64,000 nucleotides of DNA, taken from positions 37,419 to 101,418 of the forward strand of contig CANQEH010000009.1 of assembly GCA_947594835.1 (NCBI GenBank), in the 5' to 3' direction. The notes under the pieces are model-generated. The model was not told the DNA's origin. It made no database searches and saw nothing but the letters and a program-made list of their open reading frames with translations. The translations under genes and the position numbers were made by a program. Below, piece after piece: positions 43,467-52,421 of the stretch. How positions within the stretch are numbered: position 1 is the stretch's first letter; the number at the start of each line of letters is the position of its first letter. This DNA is from an uncultured Acetatifactor sp. (GTDB taxonomy: Bacteria; Bacillota; Clostridia; Lachnospirales; Lachnospiraceae).

Positions 43467-46403
43467 TTGAAGATTACATTTTGCCCGCAGAATATTTCGG
43501 AGACAGAGAGACAGCAGCCCGCAAAAGCCCAGGCCGGGCGGGAGGCCAAAGCGCCTGTCTCCGCCCAGGGGGCGGTATACGCCCAAGGGGTGCAGAACGG
43601 CCAGGGGTGGCCCGTGGAAGCCGCAAAGGGCCAGAAGGGAAAGAGCCTGATCGAGCTGCAGCAGGAGGCGGGAGGCGCCAACGTGGATCTGCAGCAGGAC
43701 TATATGACACTGATGTCGCATACCATGTCCCAGGAGGACTACGCCAGGCTGGAGGAAGAGGGCTATGATTTCCAAAGCCTGGATCCCCAGGAGGCGGTGA
43801 CCATCGTAGACCGCATCAAGGCGGAACTGGCCCGCTCCGGCAAGACGGTGGCGGGGTACAACGACGACTTAGATATGGAAGAACTGGCCCAGGTGCTGGG
43901 GAGCCAGGCGCTGGCCCAGGCGGTGGCGGACAGCTTCCGGGCTGCCGATCTTCCGCTGACCCAGGAGAACCTTAAGCTGGCCCGGAAAGCCTGGGATATG
44001 GCCGGGCAGCTAAAGCCCGTCAGTCAGGGGGCCGGAAGATATCTGATCGACAACGGGATGGATACAGAGGTCTGGAACCTCTATCTGGCGCAAAACAGCG
44101 GCGCGGAAGCGAAAGGCGCTGCCGCACCCTCCTATTATGCGGAGGAAGTGCAGGGGTATTACACCCTGGGCGGCGCGCCCGGACAAAGCCAGGAGCTGGC
44201 CGGACAGATGGAACAGGTCATCGCACAGTCTGGCCGGGAGTTAAACGACGAGAACCGTCAGAACGCCCAGTGGCTTTTGGAGAACGGTCTGCCGCTCACC
44301 GGGGAAAACATGGAGCGGTTGGAACAGCTGGCTCAGCTGCAGCTGCCTGTGGAGGAAAAGGAGTTCGCGCAGGCGGCGGCAAACGCCATTGCGGAGGGGA
44401 AAGACCCTGTCCATGCCCGGCTGGGGGAAGACGAGAATTTATATCAGAAGGCCGCCCGGCTGGCGGCGTACTATCAGTCCGACGAAGCCAGGGAAGCGCT
44501 GGCGGGGGATGTGGCCGCAAGGCGGCAGCTGGAGGAGATCCGGCTGCGGATGACGGCGGAAGTGAACGTAAAACTTTTAAAGAGCGGTTTTTCCATTGAC
44601 ACGGCCCCCATGGAGCAGCTGGTGGAAGCGTTAAAGCAGGCGGAGAGAGAAGTGGCCGGGCAGTATTTCCCCCAGGACGTGCAGGCGGTGGAGAAGTACC
44701 GAAGCTTTGACCGGGCCGCCACCGTGGCGGCCCAGCTGCCCGGGCTGCCGGCCCAGGCCGTAGGCGTTTTTGCGCAGAGCCAGGAGGAGGCCACCCTGGA
44801 GGAGTTCCACGCCCAGGGGAAAGCCCTGCAGGACACCTATGAGAGGGCGAAGGAAAGCTATGAGACGCTGATGACAGCTCCCAGGGCGGATCTGGGCGAT
44901 CATATCCGCAAGGCCTTTGGCAATGTGGACGACATCCTGCGCGATCTCGGCGTGGAGCCCACGGAGGAAACCCGCCGGGCAGTCCGCATCCTGGGGTACA
45001 ACCGCATGGAGATGACGGCGGAGAATCTGGGCAGCGTGCTGGAGGCAGACAGACAGGTCAAATCCGTTGTGGAGAAGCTGACGCCTGCCGCCGCATTAAA
45101 GATGATCCGGGATGGCGTAAACCCGCTGGAGATGAGCTTCGCGCAGCTGGAGGACTATTTTGAACAGCTGCCCGAGGAATACCGCCGGGAGGCGGAGAGC
45201 TACAGCCGGTTCCTGTATGGACTGGAAAAAAATAAGGAGATCACCCAGCAGGAGCGGGAGAGTTACATCGGCATTTACCGGCTGGTGCGCCAGATCGAAA
45301 AGTCTGACGGCGCGGCCATAGGCGCCCTGGTGAATACCCAGGCCCAGCTGCATTTTTCCAATCTGTTGTCTGCCGTGCGCAGCGGCAAGGTAAAATCGAT
45401 TGATGTCAAGGTCACGGACGAACTTGGCACCCTGTCGGAGCTGGTGCGGAAGGGGGAAAGCATTTCCGAACAGATCGGGAAGGCTTTTACACAGGCGGCC
45501 AGCCAAATTTTGACAGAGGTGTCATATGATGAGAAGACGGCTGCGGATTACCGCCAGGAGGAGCTGAGACAGCTGCGGGATGCCGCGGCCAATGGGGATA
45601 GTCAGTGCAGCGCCCTGCTGGAAAGAGGGGAGATCGGCGCAGGGGCAGATCAGTTCCTGACGGCCCGGGCGCTTTTACGCGGCAGTTCCAATCTGTTTGC
45701 GTCCTGCAAAACGGTGCGGGGAAATAAAACGACAGATATGTCAGAAAATGCGGGACAGGTTTTGGAACAGGAGGACGACGGGGAAGCGGCGTCTGACCTG
45801 GTGCAGGGGACAGAGGAAAACGAGACGCCGGGCAGCAGGCTTTGGGAGACGCTGGATCAGCCCCAGGAATTTGCAGCCGGGTACGGGGAATTGACCCAGG
45901 AAGCCCTGGCGGCTGTGGAGGAGGCCACTTTTCTTGAGGCGGGCAGCAGCCTGGACGTGAGAGGGATGCAGCTTGTCCACAAGCAGCTGACGGTGATGGG
46001 CGCGCTGGCAAAGAAGGAGGAGTTTTTCTTCCCGCTGTATGTGGGGGAGAGGCTGACGAGGGTACACCTGACGTTCCACAGGGGCACGTCCCGGCAGGGC
46101 CAGGTGCAGGTGGGGCTGCAGCTGGACGACGAGAGCCGGATAGAGGCGGGTTTCCAGCTGAAAGAGGGCGTGCTCACAGGATTTTTTACGGGACAGGGCA
46201 AAACGGAGGTTACGAAATTACAGGAAATAGCCGATACCTTTAGAGAGGAAGCAAGTATGAGCTGGACGGTGGGCAGCCTGGAGACAGGCGCCGCCGCTTT
46301 GACAGCGGACACAGACGGCCTGGAGGCATCCCCCGTGGAGAGTGCAGAGCTCTACCGCGTGGCGAAGGTATTTTTACAGGCAGTTCAGAAAAGAGGAATT
46401 TAG
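43467..46403 (+). CDS. Large FliK-like protein upstream of flagellin
   Basis: 978-residue, mostly alpha-helical, Gln/Ala/Glu-rich soluble protein without signal peptide. The N-terminus KITFCPQNISETERQQPAKA is followed by a long helical region. The last 120 residues are different: ENFFFPLYVGERL-type sequence FFFPLYVGERLTRVHLTFHR, then GQVQVGLQLDDESRIEAGFQ and LQEIADTFREEASMSWTVGS. That order (beta strands, then a helix) resembles the C-terminal domain of the flagellar hook-length protein FliK. Similar proteins are annotated as DUF6240 in Lachnospiraceae, as far as I recall. The start is TTG, after GGAGGAGAG. It sits three bases before flagellin. Function inferred only. Confidence 0.75.
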   Translation: MKITFCPQNISETERQQPAKAQAGREAKAPVSAQGAVYAQGVQNGQGWPVEAAKGQKGKSLIELQQEAGGANVDLQQDYMTLMSHTMSQEDYARLEEEGYDFQSLDPQEAVTIVDRIKAELARSGKTVAGYNDDLDMEELAQVLGSQALAQAVADSFRAADLPLTQENLKLARKAWDMAGQLKPVSQGAGRYLIDNGMDTEVWNLYLAQNSGAEAKGAAAPSYYAEEVQGYYTLGGAPGQSQELAGQMEQVIAQSGRELNDENRQNAQWLLENGLPLTGENMERLEQLAQLQLPVEEKEFAQAAANAIAEGKDPVHARLGEDENLYQKAARLAAYYQSDEAREALAGDVAARRQLEEIRLRMTAEVNVKLLKSGFSIDTAPMEQLVEALKQAEREVAGQYFPQDVQAVEKYRSFDRAATVAAQLPGLPAQAVGVFAQSQEEATLEEFHAQGKALQDTYERAKESYETLMTAPRADLGDHIRKAFGNVDDILRDLGVEPTEETRRAVRILGYNRMEMTAENLGSVLEADRQVKSVVEKLTPAAALKMIRDGVNPLEMSFAQLEDYFEQLPEEYRREAESYSRFLYGLEKNKEITQQERESYIGIYRLVRQIEKSDGAAIGALVNTQAQLHFSNLLSAVRSGKVKSIDVKVTDELGTLSELVRKGESISEQIGKAFTQAASQILTEVSYDEKTAADYRQEELRQLRDAAANGDSQCSALLERGEIGAGADQFLTARALLRGSSNLFASCKTVRGNKTTDMSENAGQVLEQEDDGEAASDLVQGTEENETPGSRLWETLDQPQEFAAGYGELTQEALAAVEEATFLEAGSSLDVRGMQLVHKQLTVMGALAKKEEFFFPLYVGERLTRVHLTFHRGTSRQGQVQVGLQLDDESRIEAGFQLKEGVLTGFFTGQGKTEVTKLQEIADTFREEASMSWTVGSLETGAAALTADTDGLEASPVESAELYRVAKVFLQAVQKRGI

Positions 46404-46406
46404 CAT

Positions 46407-47582
46407 ATGAGGATTAACTACAATGTATCTGCAATGATTTCCAACAATGCGCTGGCAAACAGCGACAGCCTGCTGGCCCAGTCCCTGGAGCGGCTTTCTT
46501 CGGGGTTAAAGATCAACAACGCCAAGGATAATCCGGCGGGGCTGGCCATGGCAAAACGCATGAACGCGCAGATCCAGGGGCTGAAGACCGCGAACCAGAA
46601 CGCCAGTGACGGTGTCTCTGTCATCGAGACGGCGGACGGCGCCATGAACGAAGTCAGCGAGATGCTGCAGCGCATGAACGAACTGGCGGTGAAAGCTGCA
46701 AACGGCATCCAGTCCGACAATGACAGAAAGACCATCCAGGACGAGATCGCCCAGTTAAAAGATGAGATCACCAGAATTTCGGAGACAGTGGAATTTAACG
46801 GCCAGAAGATCTTAAACGGCGAGTTTTCCCTGAAGGCATATACGGATAACAAGGCGGTGAAGGTAAACGCCTATTCCACCGAAGTGGCGACCAGGGTGTA
46901 CACAATTCCCAAGCTGACGGTCACAAAGGACGAGGACGGCAACTACGATGTGCTGCAGAATCCGATAGAAAACCCGGACGCAGGCATTCTGGATCTGGGC
47001 GGGGATTTTCCCGAGGGAGCCAGGGTTTCCGTAAAGGACGACCTGGTGATCATTCAGGACGGCAACGGTTTTGAAATGCAGCTGGATATCTCAAGGCTGG
47101 ACTTTGAAGGCGGAGACGCTGTCCTTGGCCCGGACGGAACCACTAAGCAGATTAACTTAGACGGCCTTACCATCGACGCCACCGGCATCGGCGCCATGCG
47201 GCTGCAGGTGGGTTCCAACCAGGATCAGATCCTGGCGGTGGACATTCCGGCCATCACCTTAAAAAATCTGGAGATCGAGGATATTGACGTAAGCACCCGG
47301 GACGGCGCGCTGGACGCCATCGAGCGCCTGGACTCCGCCGTGGCGTATGTGTCTGGCGTGCGCGGACGCCTGGGAGCCTATCAGAACCGCCTGGAGTCCA
47401 CCATCAACAGCCTGGATGTGACCACGGAGAATATGACGGCGGCTTACTCCAGGATCATGGATGTGGATATGGCGGAGGAGATGACCCAGTACACCACCTA
47501 CCAGGTGCTGACCCAGGCGGGCACATCCATGCTGGCCCAGGCCAACGAGAGGCCCTCTCAGGTGTTGCAGCTTTTGCAGTAA
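46407..47582 (+). CDS. fliC: Flagellin
   Basis: 391-residue flagellar filament protein. The conserved N-terminal D0/D1 region is intact (MRINYNVSAMISNNALANS, LERLSSGLKINNAKDNPAGL) as is the C-terminal one (VYAYSRIMDV-like SRIMDVDMAEEMTQYTTYQV, QANERPSQVLQLLQ). The variable centre (residues about 145-290) is short and beta-rich. No signal peptide, as expected for type III export. ATG after AGAGGAA, three bases from the upstream gene. FliS chaperone follows. Confidence 0.97.
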   Translation: MRINYNVSAMISNNALANSDSLLAQSLERLSSGLKINNAKDNPAGLAMAKRMNAQIQGLKTANQNASDGVSVIETADGAMNEVSEMLQRMNELAVKAANGIQSDNDRKTIQDEIAQLKDEITRISETVEFNGQKILNGEFSLKAYTDNKAVKVNAYSTEVATRVYTIPKLTVTKDEDGNYDVLQNPIENPDAGILDLGGDFPEGARVSVKDDLVIIQDGNGFEMQLDISRLDFEGGDAVLGPDGTTKQINLDGLTIDATGIGAMRLQVGSNQDQILAVDIPAITLKNLEIEDIDVSTRDGALDAIERLDSAVAYVSGVRGRLGAYQNRLESTINSLDVTTENMTAAYSRIMDVDMAEEMTQYTTYQVLTQAGTSMLAQANERPSQVLQLLQ

Positions 47583-47603
47583 GCGTGTGCGTGGAGGCGG
47601 GAT

Positions 47604-48080
47604 ATGACGCGGGAAGACAAGCAGCAGTTTACCCTTCGGATCACACAGGCAAACCCTACGGAACTGATTGTGATCTTGTATGAGATGCTCTTAAGCTATC
47701 TGGAGGAGGGCAAGACAAATCTGGACGATGAAAACAAAACGGCCTTCCGGGAGGCGGTCCGAAAGGCGCGGGGATGTATCAATGAATTGATGTGTTCCCT
47801 GAGAATGGAGTATGAACCGGCTCCGGCGCTCTTTAAGCTGTACCTGTTTTGCATCAGGAGGCTGGCCGCCGCCGAAGCAAGGCAGGAGGCCGGGCCCCTG
47901 GAGGAGATTGTACGGGTGATACGTCCCCTCCGCGATGCTTACGCGCAGATTGCTGGGCAAAACAGCGCGGGGCCGGTCATGGGAAATTCCCAGGCGGTGT
48001 ACGCCGGATTGACATACGGGAGAAACACCTTAACTGAGAACATGGCTGACCAGGGTGCGAATCGGGGAATGTACGTTTGA
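47604..48080 (+). CDS. fliS: Flagellar export chaperone FliS
   Basis: 158-residue helical protein that binds the flagellin C-terminus and stops premature polymerisation. FliS features: ITQANPTELIVILYEMLLSY, FREAVRKARGCINELMCSLR, then a helix with FKLYLFCIRRLAAAEARQ. The C-terminal 40 residues are an extension of low complexity. ATG after GGAGGCGG. Its last 51 bases overlap the end of the convergent YaaL-like gene. Confidence 0.93.
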   Translation: MTREDKQQFTLRITQANPTELIVILYEMLLSYLEEGKTNLDDENKTAFREAVRKARGCINELMCSLRMEYEPAPALFKLYLFCIRRLAAAEARQEAGPLEEIVRVIRPLRDAYAQIAGQNSAGPVMGNSQAVYAGLTYGRNTLTENMADQGANRGMYV

Positions 48081-48326
48081 GGACGGTTTTTCCCGGAGCA
48101 TTTCCCCGGCGGCCAGATCCGTCAGATATTGATATCTTTTTTGGAGCGCCTGGATCTCATAGATGTAGCTGTCGATGAGTTCCTCCTCCAGAGCGTTATC
48201 AAAACCCGCATAAGCCCTGTCCAGGGCCTGGCGGGTTTTTTCTATGGAATCCTGCAGGGGGATGGGCGTGTAATCTTCTTCCGCCGGGCGGCTGCTTTCC
48301 GGCCTTTGACTGTAATACATTTTCAT
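48030..48326 (-). CDS. DUF2508 (YaaL-like) protein
   Basis: 98-residue helical cytoplasmic protein. The core ALDRAYAGFDNALEEELIDS and YIYEIQALQKRYQYL is the DUF2508 signature. In Bacillus subtilis yaaL sits next to bofA; here a bofA gene lies just upstream on the other strand. Function unknown. ATG at 48326 follows AAAGGAG; the longer frame to 48389 extends across the probable promoter region and is not used. Confidence 0.8.
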   Translation of the reverse strand: MKMYYSQRPESSRPAEEDYTPIPLQDSIEKTRQALDRAYAGFDNALEEELIDSYIYEIQALQKRYQYLTDLAAGEMLREKPSSNVHSPIRTLVSHVLS

Positions 48327-48467
48327 AAGTCGGGGCTCCTTTCTTCCTACTATCTCCATTATAGGCTGCCCCCATGAAAAATATTCCATTTCTGGAAAAA
48401 TTATCAGATTGCGTCATACTTTTCCCGGCCTTTTCATACGTTGTACAAAAGGACAGGAGGGCGGACG

Positions 48468-48743
48468 ATGTGGGATAATATGCTGGGCGGGATCGCCATT
48501 GCGGCAGCCTGCGGCGTGGTATTGGTCATGGGCGCTGTGCGCAGCCGGATGGAGTGGCTTTTAAACGTTTTCATGCGGGGTATCCTGGGGACGGTGGCAA
48601 TTTATTTTATTAACCAGGCGCTGGCGCTTTCCGGGATATCCCTTGGCGTGGGGGTAAATCCGGTGACGGTTTTGACATCCGGAATCCTTGGATTACCGGG
48701 CCTTGCGGCGATTTATGGAATTGGGCTCTATAAATTTTTGTAA
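48468..48743 (+). CDS. bofA: Pro-sigma-K processing inhibitor BofA family protein
   Basis: 91-residue membrane protein with three hydrophobic segments. The conserved C-terminal half VGVNPVTVLTSGILGLPGLA and IYGIGLYKFL is the BofA signature. In sporulating Bacilli BofA restrains the SpoIVFB protease and so the activation of sigma-K. Its presence points to a spore-forming lineage. ATG after AGGAGG. No signal of co-transcription with the divergent YaaL-like gene. Confidence 0.93.
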   Translation: MWDNMLGGIAIAAACGVVLVMGAVRSRMEWLLNVFMRGILGTVAIYFINQALALSGISLGVGVNPVTVLTSGILGLPGLAAIYGIGLYKFL

Positions 48744-48778
48744 AATATGACAAAAATAAATTATTTTATCATTTCCAC

Positions 48779-48807
48779 TTGCACAGACAAAAAAATTTGG
48801 ATATAAT
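48779..48807 (+). promoter_or_regulatory. Promoter of the Tad pilus operon
   Basis: TTGCAC (48779-48784), 17-base spacer, TATAAT (48802-48807). The 90-base leader that follows contains small hairpins, including TGAGGC/GCCTCA at 48865-48883. Confidence 0.75.
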
Positions 48808-48900
48808 GCGCTTACAGGCAGTCAAATGATCTGGATTGCCTATCTGTCTGAGGTTCTAATTCCATGAGGCATTGATCGCCTCACATTCAAATGCGAAAAT

Positions 48901-49428
48901 ATGACAAAGGAGATGGTGCGTGTTTTGGCGGCACTGTGTGTGATTTTGACGGCTGCCTGCTGTTTTGATTACCGGGAGAAAAAAATTCCCAATCTGCTGT
49001 GCATGGCAGCGGGCTTATACGGCATAGCGTGGCGGGCCCTCCGGGACGGCCCGCCGGGGATATGCGCCTATCTGTTCCAGGCGGTATCGGTCTTTGCGCT
49101 TCTGTATTTCTTTTTCCGGGTTGGTGCCGTCGGGGCGGGAGATGTAAAACTGCTCTGCCTGACGGCGGGTTATCTGCCATTTCAAAAGGTTTCTGTTTTC
49201 TTATTGGTATTTCTGCTGTTTTCGGCAATGATTTCACTGGCCAAACTGTTGCGGAAAGGTTATTTCCGGGAACGTGTGCGCTATTTTATGCAGTACCTGA
49301 AGGAGGTTTGGAAAAGCGGCGGCTGGAAGCCCTACATACAGGGCGGCACGGACAGGGCAGATGTGGGAGTCTGCCTTTCCGGGCCTGTGCTGATCAGCCT
49401 GCTGCTCTACCTGGGAGGTGTCTATTGA
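48901..49428 (+). CDS. tadV: Prepilin peptidase TadV/CpaA (A24)
   Basis: 175-residue inner-membrane aspartyl protease that cleaves the leader of Flp prepilin. The two catalytic aspartates are Asp23 in FDYREKKIPN and Asp81 in the GAGD motif (VGAGDVKLLCL). Five or six TM segments. First gene of the tad operon, starting at ATG after AAATATGACAAAGGAG-type leader. Its stop overlaps the next start in TTGA. Confidence 0.93.
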   Translation: MTKEMVRVLAALCVILTAACCFDYREKKIPNLLCMAAGLYGIAWRALRDGPPGICAYLFQAVSVFALLYFFFRVGAVGAGDVKLLCLTAGYLPFQKVSVFLLVFLLFSAMISLAKLLRKGYFRERVRYFMQYLKEVWKSGGWKPYIQGGTDRADVGVCLSGPVLISLLLYLGGVY

Positions 49429-50462
49429 ACGAGAGGATAAAAAAGCGGGACGGATTGGAAAAACGTGTGATCCTGTGCGACCCGGAAGAAGAATATGCCC
49501 GGCTGATGACGGAATATCTGCGGAAGCAGAAAGACCTGCCCTGGGAGCTTGCGACGTATACGGACACGGAGGAGCTGCTGGACAAGGAGCGGGAAGCGGT
49601 GACGCTTCTGGTGGTGGCGGAATCGGCTTACAGGGAGGAACTGAGGGCGCTTTCCCCCAAGGGGCTCGTGGTTTTGAGCGAAAGCGGCGTGCTGCGATGG
49701 GAGCAGCTCCGCTATGTCAACAAATACCAGAGGGCGGATGGCGTTTTAAACTGTCTGTTGGAGGTTTATATGGAAGTGGAGGAGACAATACCCATCCGCC
49801 TGGGACAGGGCTGCGGGACTGTTCTGATCGGAAATTATTCCCCGGTGCGGCGGGGGATGCAGACTTCCCTTGCGCTGGCGCTGGGGCAGATGCTGTCGGA
49901 GGATCACGCCACACTCTATCTGAATTTTGAGCATTTTGCGGGACTGCCGGAGCTGGTGGCAGATTTACAGACCTGCGATATGGCGGATCTGCTCTATTTT
50001 CTTCATCTGGACAAAGAAAAATTCCGGCTGCGGTTCCGCACCATCAAAAAACAGATTGGAAAGCTGGACTATGTGCCCCCCATGAAATCGGGCCAAAACC
50101 TTTTAAGCGTGACGGCTGCGGAATGGCTGGCGCTTCTGCAGAAGATCGAGGAACTGGGAGAATACGAATATGTGATCTTAGACTTAAGCGAAAGTATGCA
50201 GGGGCTGTTCCAGATTCTGCGAAGATGCAGGCAGATCTTTACCGTCACCAGGGAGGATCGCATCGCCCAATGCAAACTGCTCCAGTATGAGCAGCTTCTC
50301 TCCCTCTGCGCCTATGAGGATGTGTGGCAGAAGACAAAGCAGCTCTGCCTGTCCCATATCCGCAGGCTGCCGGAGGATCTGGAGCAGCTGACCAAGGGGG
50401 AACTGGCATCTCTGGTGCGGCAGCTGATGACGGAAATCCTGAAAGGAGGGGAACCGGCGTAA
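49425..50462 (+). CDS. tadZ: TadZ/CpaE-like pilus localisation protein
   Basis: 345-residue cytoplasmic protein in the TadZ position. The N-terminus is a receiver-like fold (KRVILCDPEEEYARLMTEYL). The C-terminal part is an MRP/MinD-like ATPase fold: GCGTVLIGNYSPVRRGMQTS in the P-loop place, with no GKT/GTT motif, and YEYVILDLSESMQGLF in Walker B. The nucleotide site therefore looks degenerate. TTG start six bases after GGGAGG, overlapping the TadV stop. Likely marks the assembly site at the membrane. Confidence 0.8.
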   Translation: MNERIKKRDGLEKRVILCDPEEEYARLMTEYLRKQKDLPWELATYTDTEELLDKEREAVTLLVVAESAYREELRALSPKGLVVLSESGVLRWEQLRYVNKYQRADGVLNCLLEVYMEVEETIPIRLGQGCGTVLIGNYSPVRRGMQTSLALALGQMLSEDHATLYLNFEHFAGLPELVADLQTCDMADLLYFLHLDKEKFRLRFRTIKKQIGKLDYVPPMKSGQNLLSVTAAEWLALLQKIEELGEYEYVILDLSESMQGLFQILRRCRQIFTVTREDRIAQCKLLQYEQLLSLCAYEDVWQKTKQLCLSHIRRLPEDLEQLTKGELASLVRQLMTEILKGGEPA

Positions 50463-51679
50463 TGGAATATGGGGAATTGAAGCAAAAGCTGTGCAGGGAA
50501 GTGCAGGAACAGCTGGACTATCAAAAGGAGTTCTCCGACCAGGAGGTGGAAGAAACCATCGACCAGGTGATGCTGAGCCAGGAAATTCTGGTGACATACC
50601 CGGTGGAGGTGCGGAGGAGGCTGCGCAAAGAACTGTTTGACGCGCTGCGGAGGCTGGATATCCTGCAGATTTTTGTGGAGGACAGCTCGGTGACGGAAAT
50701 CATGATCAACGGGAAAGACCATATTTTCGTGGAGCGGGAAGGGCGGCTGTCCGAGCTGGATGTGCGGTTTGACTCGGCGGAGAAGCTGCAGGATGTCATC
50801 CAGCAGATCGTGGCAGGGTGCAACCGGGTGGTAAACGAGGCGTCTCCCATCGTGGACGCCAGGCTGCCGGGCGGCGCCAGGGTGAATATCGTGATGAACC
50901 CGGTGGCGCTAAACGGCCCTATCGTGACCATCCGCCGTTTTCCGGATCAGCCCATGACCATGGAGCGGCTGCTTCGGATGGGTTCCATTTCGGAGGAGGC
51001 GGCCCGGTTCTTAGAGCGGCTGGTAAAAGCCAAATACAATATTTTTGTCAGCGGCGGCACGGGCAGCGGCAAGACCACGCTCTTAAACGTGCTGTCCGGC
51101 TATATCCCGCCGGAGGAGCGGGTCATCACCATCGAGGACAACGCGGAACTGCAGCTGCAGGGGCTGTCCAATCTGGTGCGTCTGGAAACTAGAAACGGCA
51201 ACACGGAAGGGTGCCGGGAGATCGGTCTGCGGGAATTGATACGGACATCTTTGAGAATGCGGCCGGACAGAATTATCGTTGGAGAGGTGCGGGGGGCGGA
51301 GGCCATGGATATGCTGCAATGCCTGAATACGGGGCATGACGGCAGTATGTCCACAGGACACGCAAACAGCGCCAGGGATATGCTAAACAGGCTGGAAAAC
51401 ATGGTGCTGATGGGGGTGGAACTGCCGCTTCCTGCCATCCGCCAGCAGATTGCCTCCGGGGTGGATATCGTAGTACACCTTGGAAGGCTCAGGGACAAAT
51501 CCAGGCGGATCCTGGAAATCATGGAAATTACGGGATACCGGGACAACCAGATCAGCCTTCATCCGCTGTTTCTGTTTGAAGAACTGGGGGAAGACAGCCA
51601 GGGAAAGATCCTGGGCCAGCTGCAAAAGAAAGGAGAACTGACGCGTGAAGGAAAACTCAAGGCGGCAGGACTATCATGA
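50462..51679 (+). CDS. tadA: Tad pilus secretion ATPase TadA/CpaF
   Basis: 405-residue VirB11/PilT-type hexameric ATPase that powers pilus assembly. Walker A is SGGTGSGKTTLLNV (198-205); the Asp box RVITIEDNAELQLQ, Walker B RPDRIIVGEVRGAEA and His box TGHDGSMSTGHANS are all present. The N-terminal domain has DSSVTEIMINGKDHIFVE, typical of CpaF. The start ATG overlaps the previous stop by one base (TAATG). It shares 35 bases with tadB. Confidence 0.97.
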   Translation: MEYGELKQKLCREVQEQLDYQKEFSDQEVEETIDQVMLSQEILVTYPVEVRRRLRKELFDALRRLDILQIFVEDSSVTEIMINGKDHIFVEREGRLSELDVRFDSAEKLQDVIQQIVAGCNRVVNEASPIVDARLPGGARVNIVMNPVALNGPIVTIRRFPDQPMTMERLLRMGSISEEAARFLERLVKAKYNIFVSGGTGSGKTTLLNVLSGYIPPEERVITIEDNAELQLQGLSNLVRLETRNGNTEGCREIGLRELIRTSLRMRPDRIIVGEVRGAEAMDMLQCLNTGHDGSMSTGHANSARDMLNRLENMVLMGVELPLPAIRQQIASGVDIVVHLGRLRDKSRRILEIMEITGYRDNQISLHPLFLFEELGEDSQGKILGQLQKKGELTREGKLKAAGLS

Positions 51680-52421
51680 GTATCGCTGGAAAAGGGGAGA
51701 ACGGCTGCAGGCGGTGCTCCTCTCCGGGGCCGCAGTGGTCTTTCTGGCCTGCTTTTTTTACCGCAGCCTCTGGGCGTGCATTCCCCTGGCCCCGCTGGGG
51801 TGGGTCTGCTTTCGCATGATCTTAAGGAAAAAGAAGAAGCTGGCGGGGGAGATTCTGGCGGAGCAGTTCAGAGAGTGCATTCTGGCAGTGTCGTCCTCCC
51901 TGCAGGCCGGATACTCCGCGGAAAACGCCTTTCTGGAATGTGCCCAGGATATGCGGCTGCTCTACGGGGAAAAGGCGCCAATCTGCGAGGAACTTGGATT
52001 GATCCGGAGAGGACTGCAGATCAACCTCTCCCTGGAGGAACTGCTGCGGGATTTTGCAGTGCGGAGCGATTGCCCGGAGATCGAGCAGTTTGCCCAGATA
52101 TTTTCCCTGGCAAAGCGAAACGGCGGAAATATGGCGGCCATCATCAGAAGTTCCGCCTCGCTGATCGGCAAGCAGATCGAGATGCGCCGGGAATTGCAGA
52201 CGCTTCTGGCGGGAAAGCGGATGGAGTTAAATATTATGAAGGGAATGCCTTTTGCCATTCTGCTCTATGTAGGGTTCAGCACACCGGGCTATTTTGACAC
52301 GCTGTATCACAATCTGACGGGGGCTGCGGTGATGACGGCCTGCCTGGCTGTGTACCTGGGCGCGTTTCTGCTGGGAGAAGCCGTTTTGAGCCGGATGACA
52401 GCGGAGGTGAGCGCGCAATGA
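51645..52421 (+). CDS. tadB: Tad pilus membrane platform protein TadB
   Basis: 258-residue inner-membrane protein with a T2SSF (GspF-like) domain: two TM segments at about 25-60, the cytoplasmic F domain (SSSLQAGYSAENAFLECAQD, EEIEQFAQIFSLAKRNGGNM-type segment) and two TM segments at the C-terminus. GTG start after AAAGGAG, inside the tadA gene. Partner of TadC. Confidence 0.92.
   Translation: MKENSRRQDYHEYRWKRGERLQAVLLSGAAVVFLACFFYRSLWACIPLAPLGWVCFRMILRKKKKLAGEILAEQFRECILAVSSSLQAGYSAENAFLECAQDMRLLYGEKAPICEELGLIRRGLQINLSLEELLRDFAVRSDCPEIEQFAQIFSLAKRNGGNMAAIIRSSASLIGKQIEMRRELQTLLAGKRMELNIMKGMPFAILLYVGFSTPGYFDTLYHNLTGAAVMTACLAVYLGAFLLGEAVLSRMTAEVSAQ

Noticed and set aside
48808..48900. Cyclic di-GMP riboswitch in the tad leader
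   Set aside because: Small hairpins are present, but the conserved core bases of either known c-di-GMP riboswitch class were not found.
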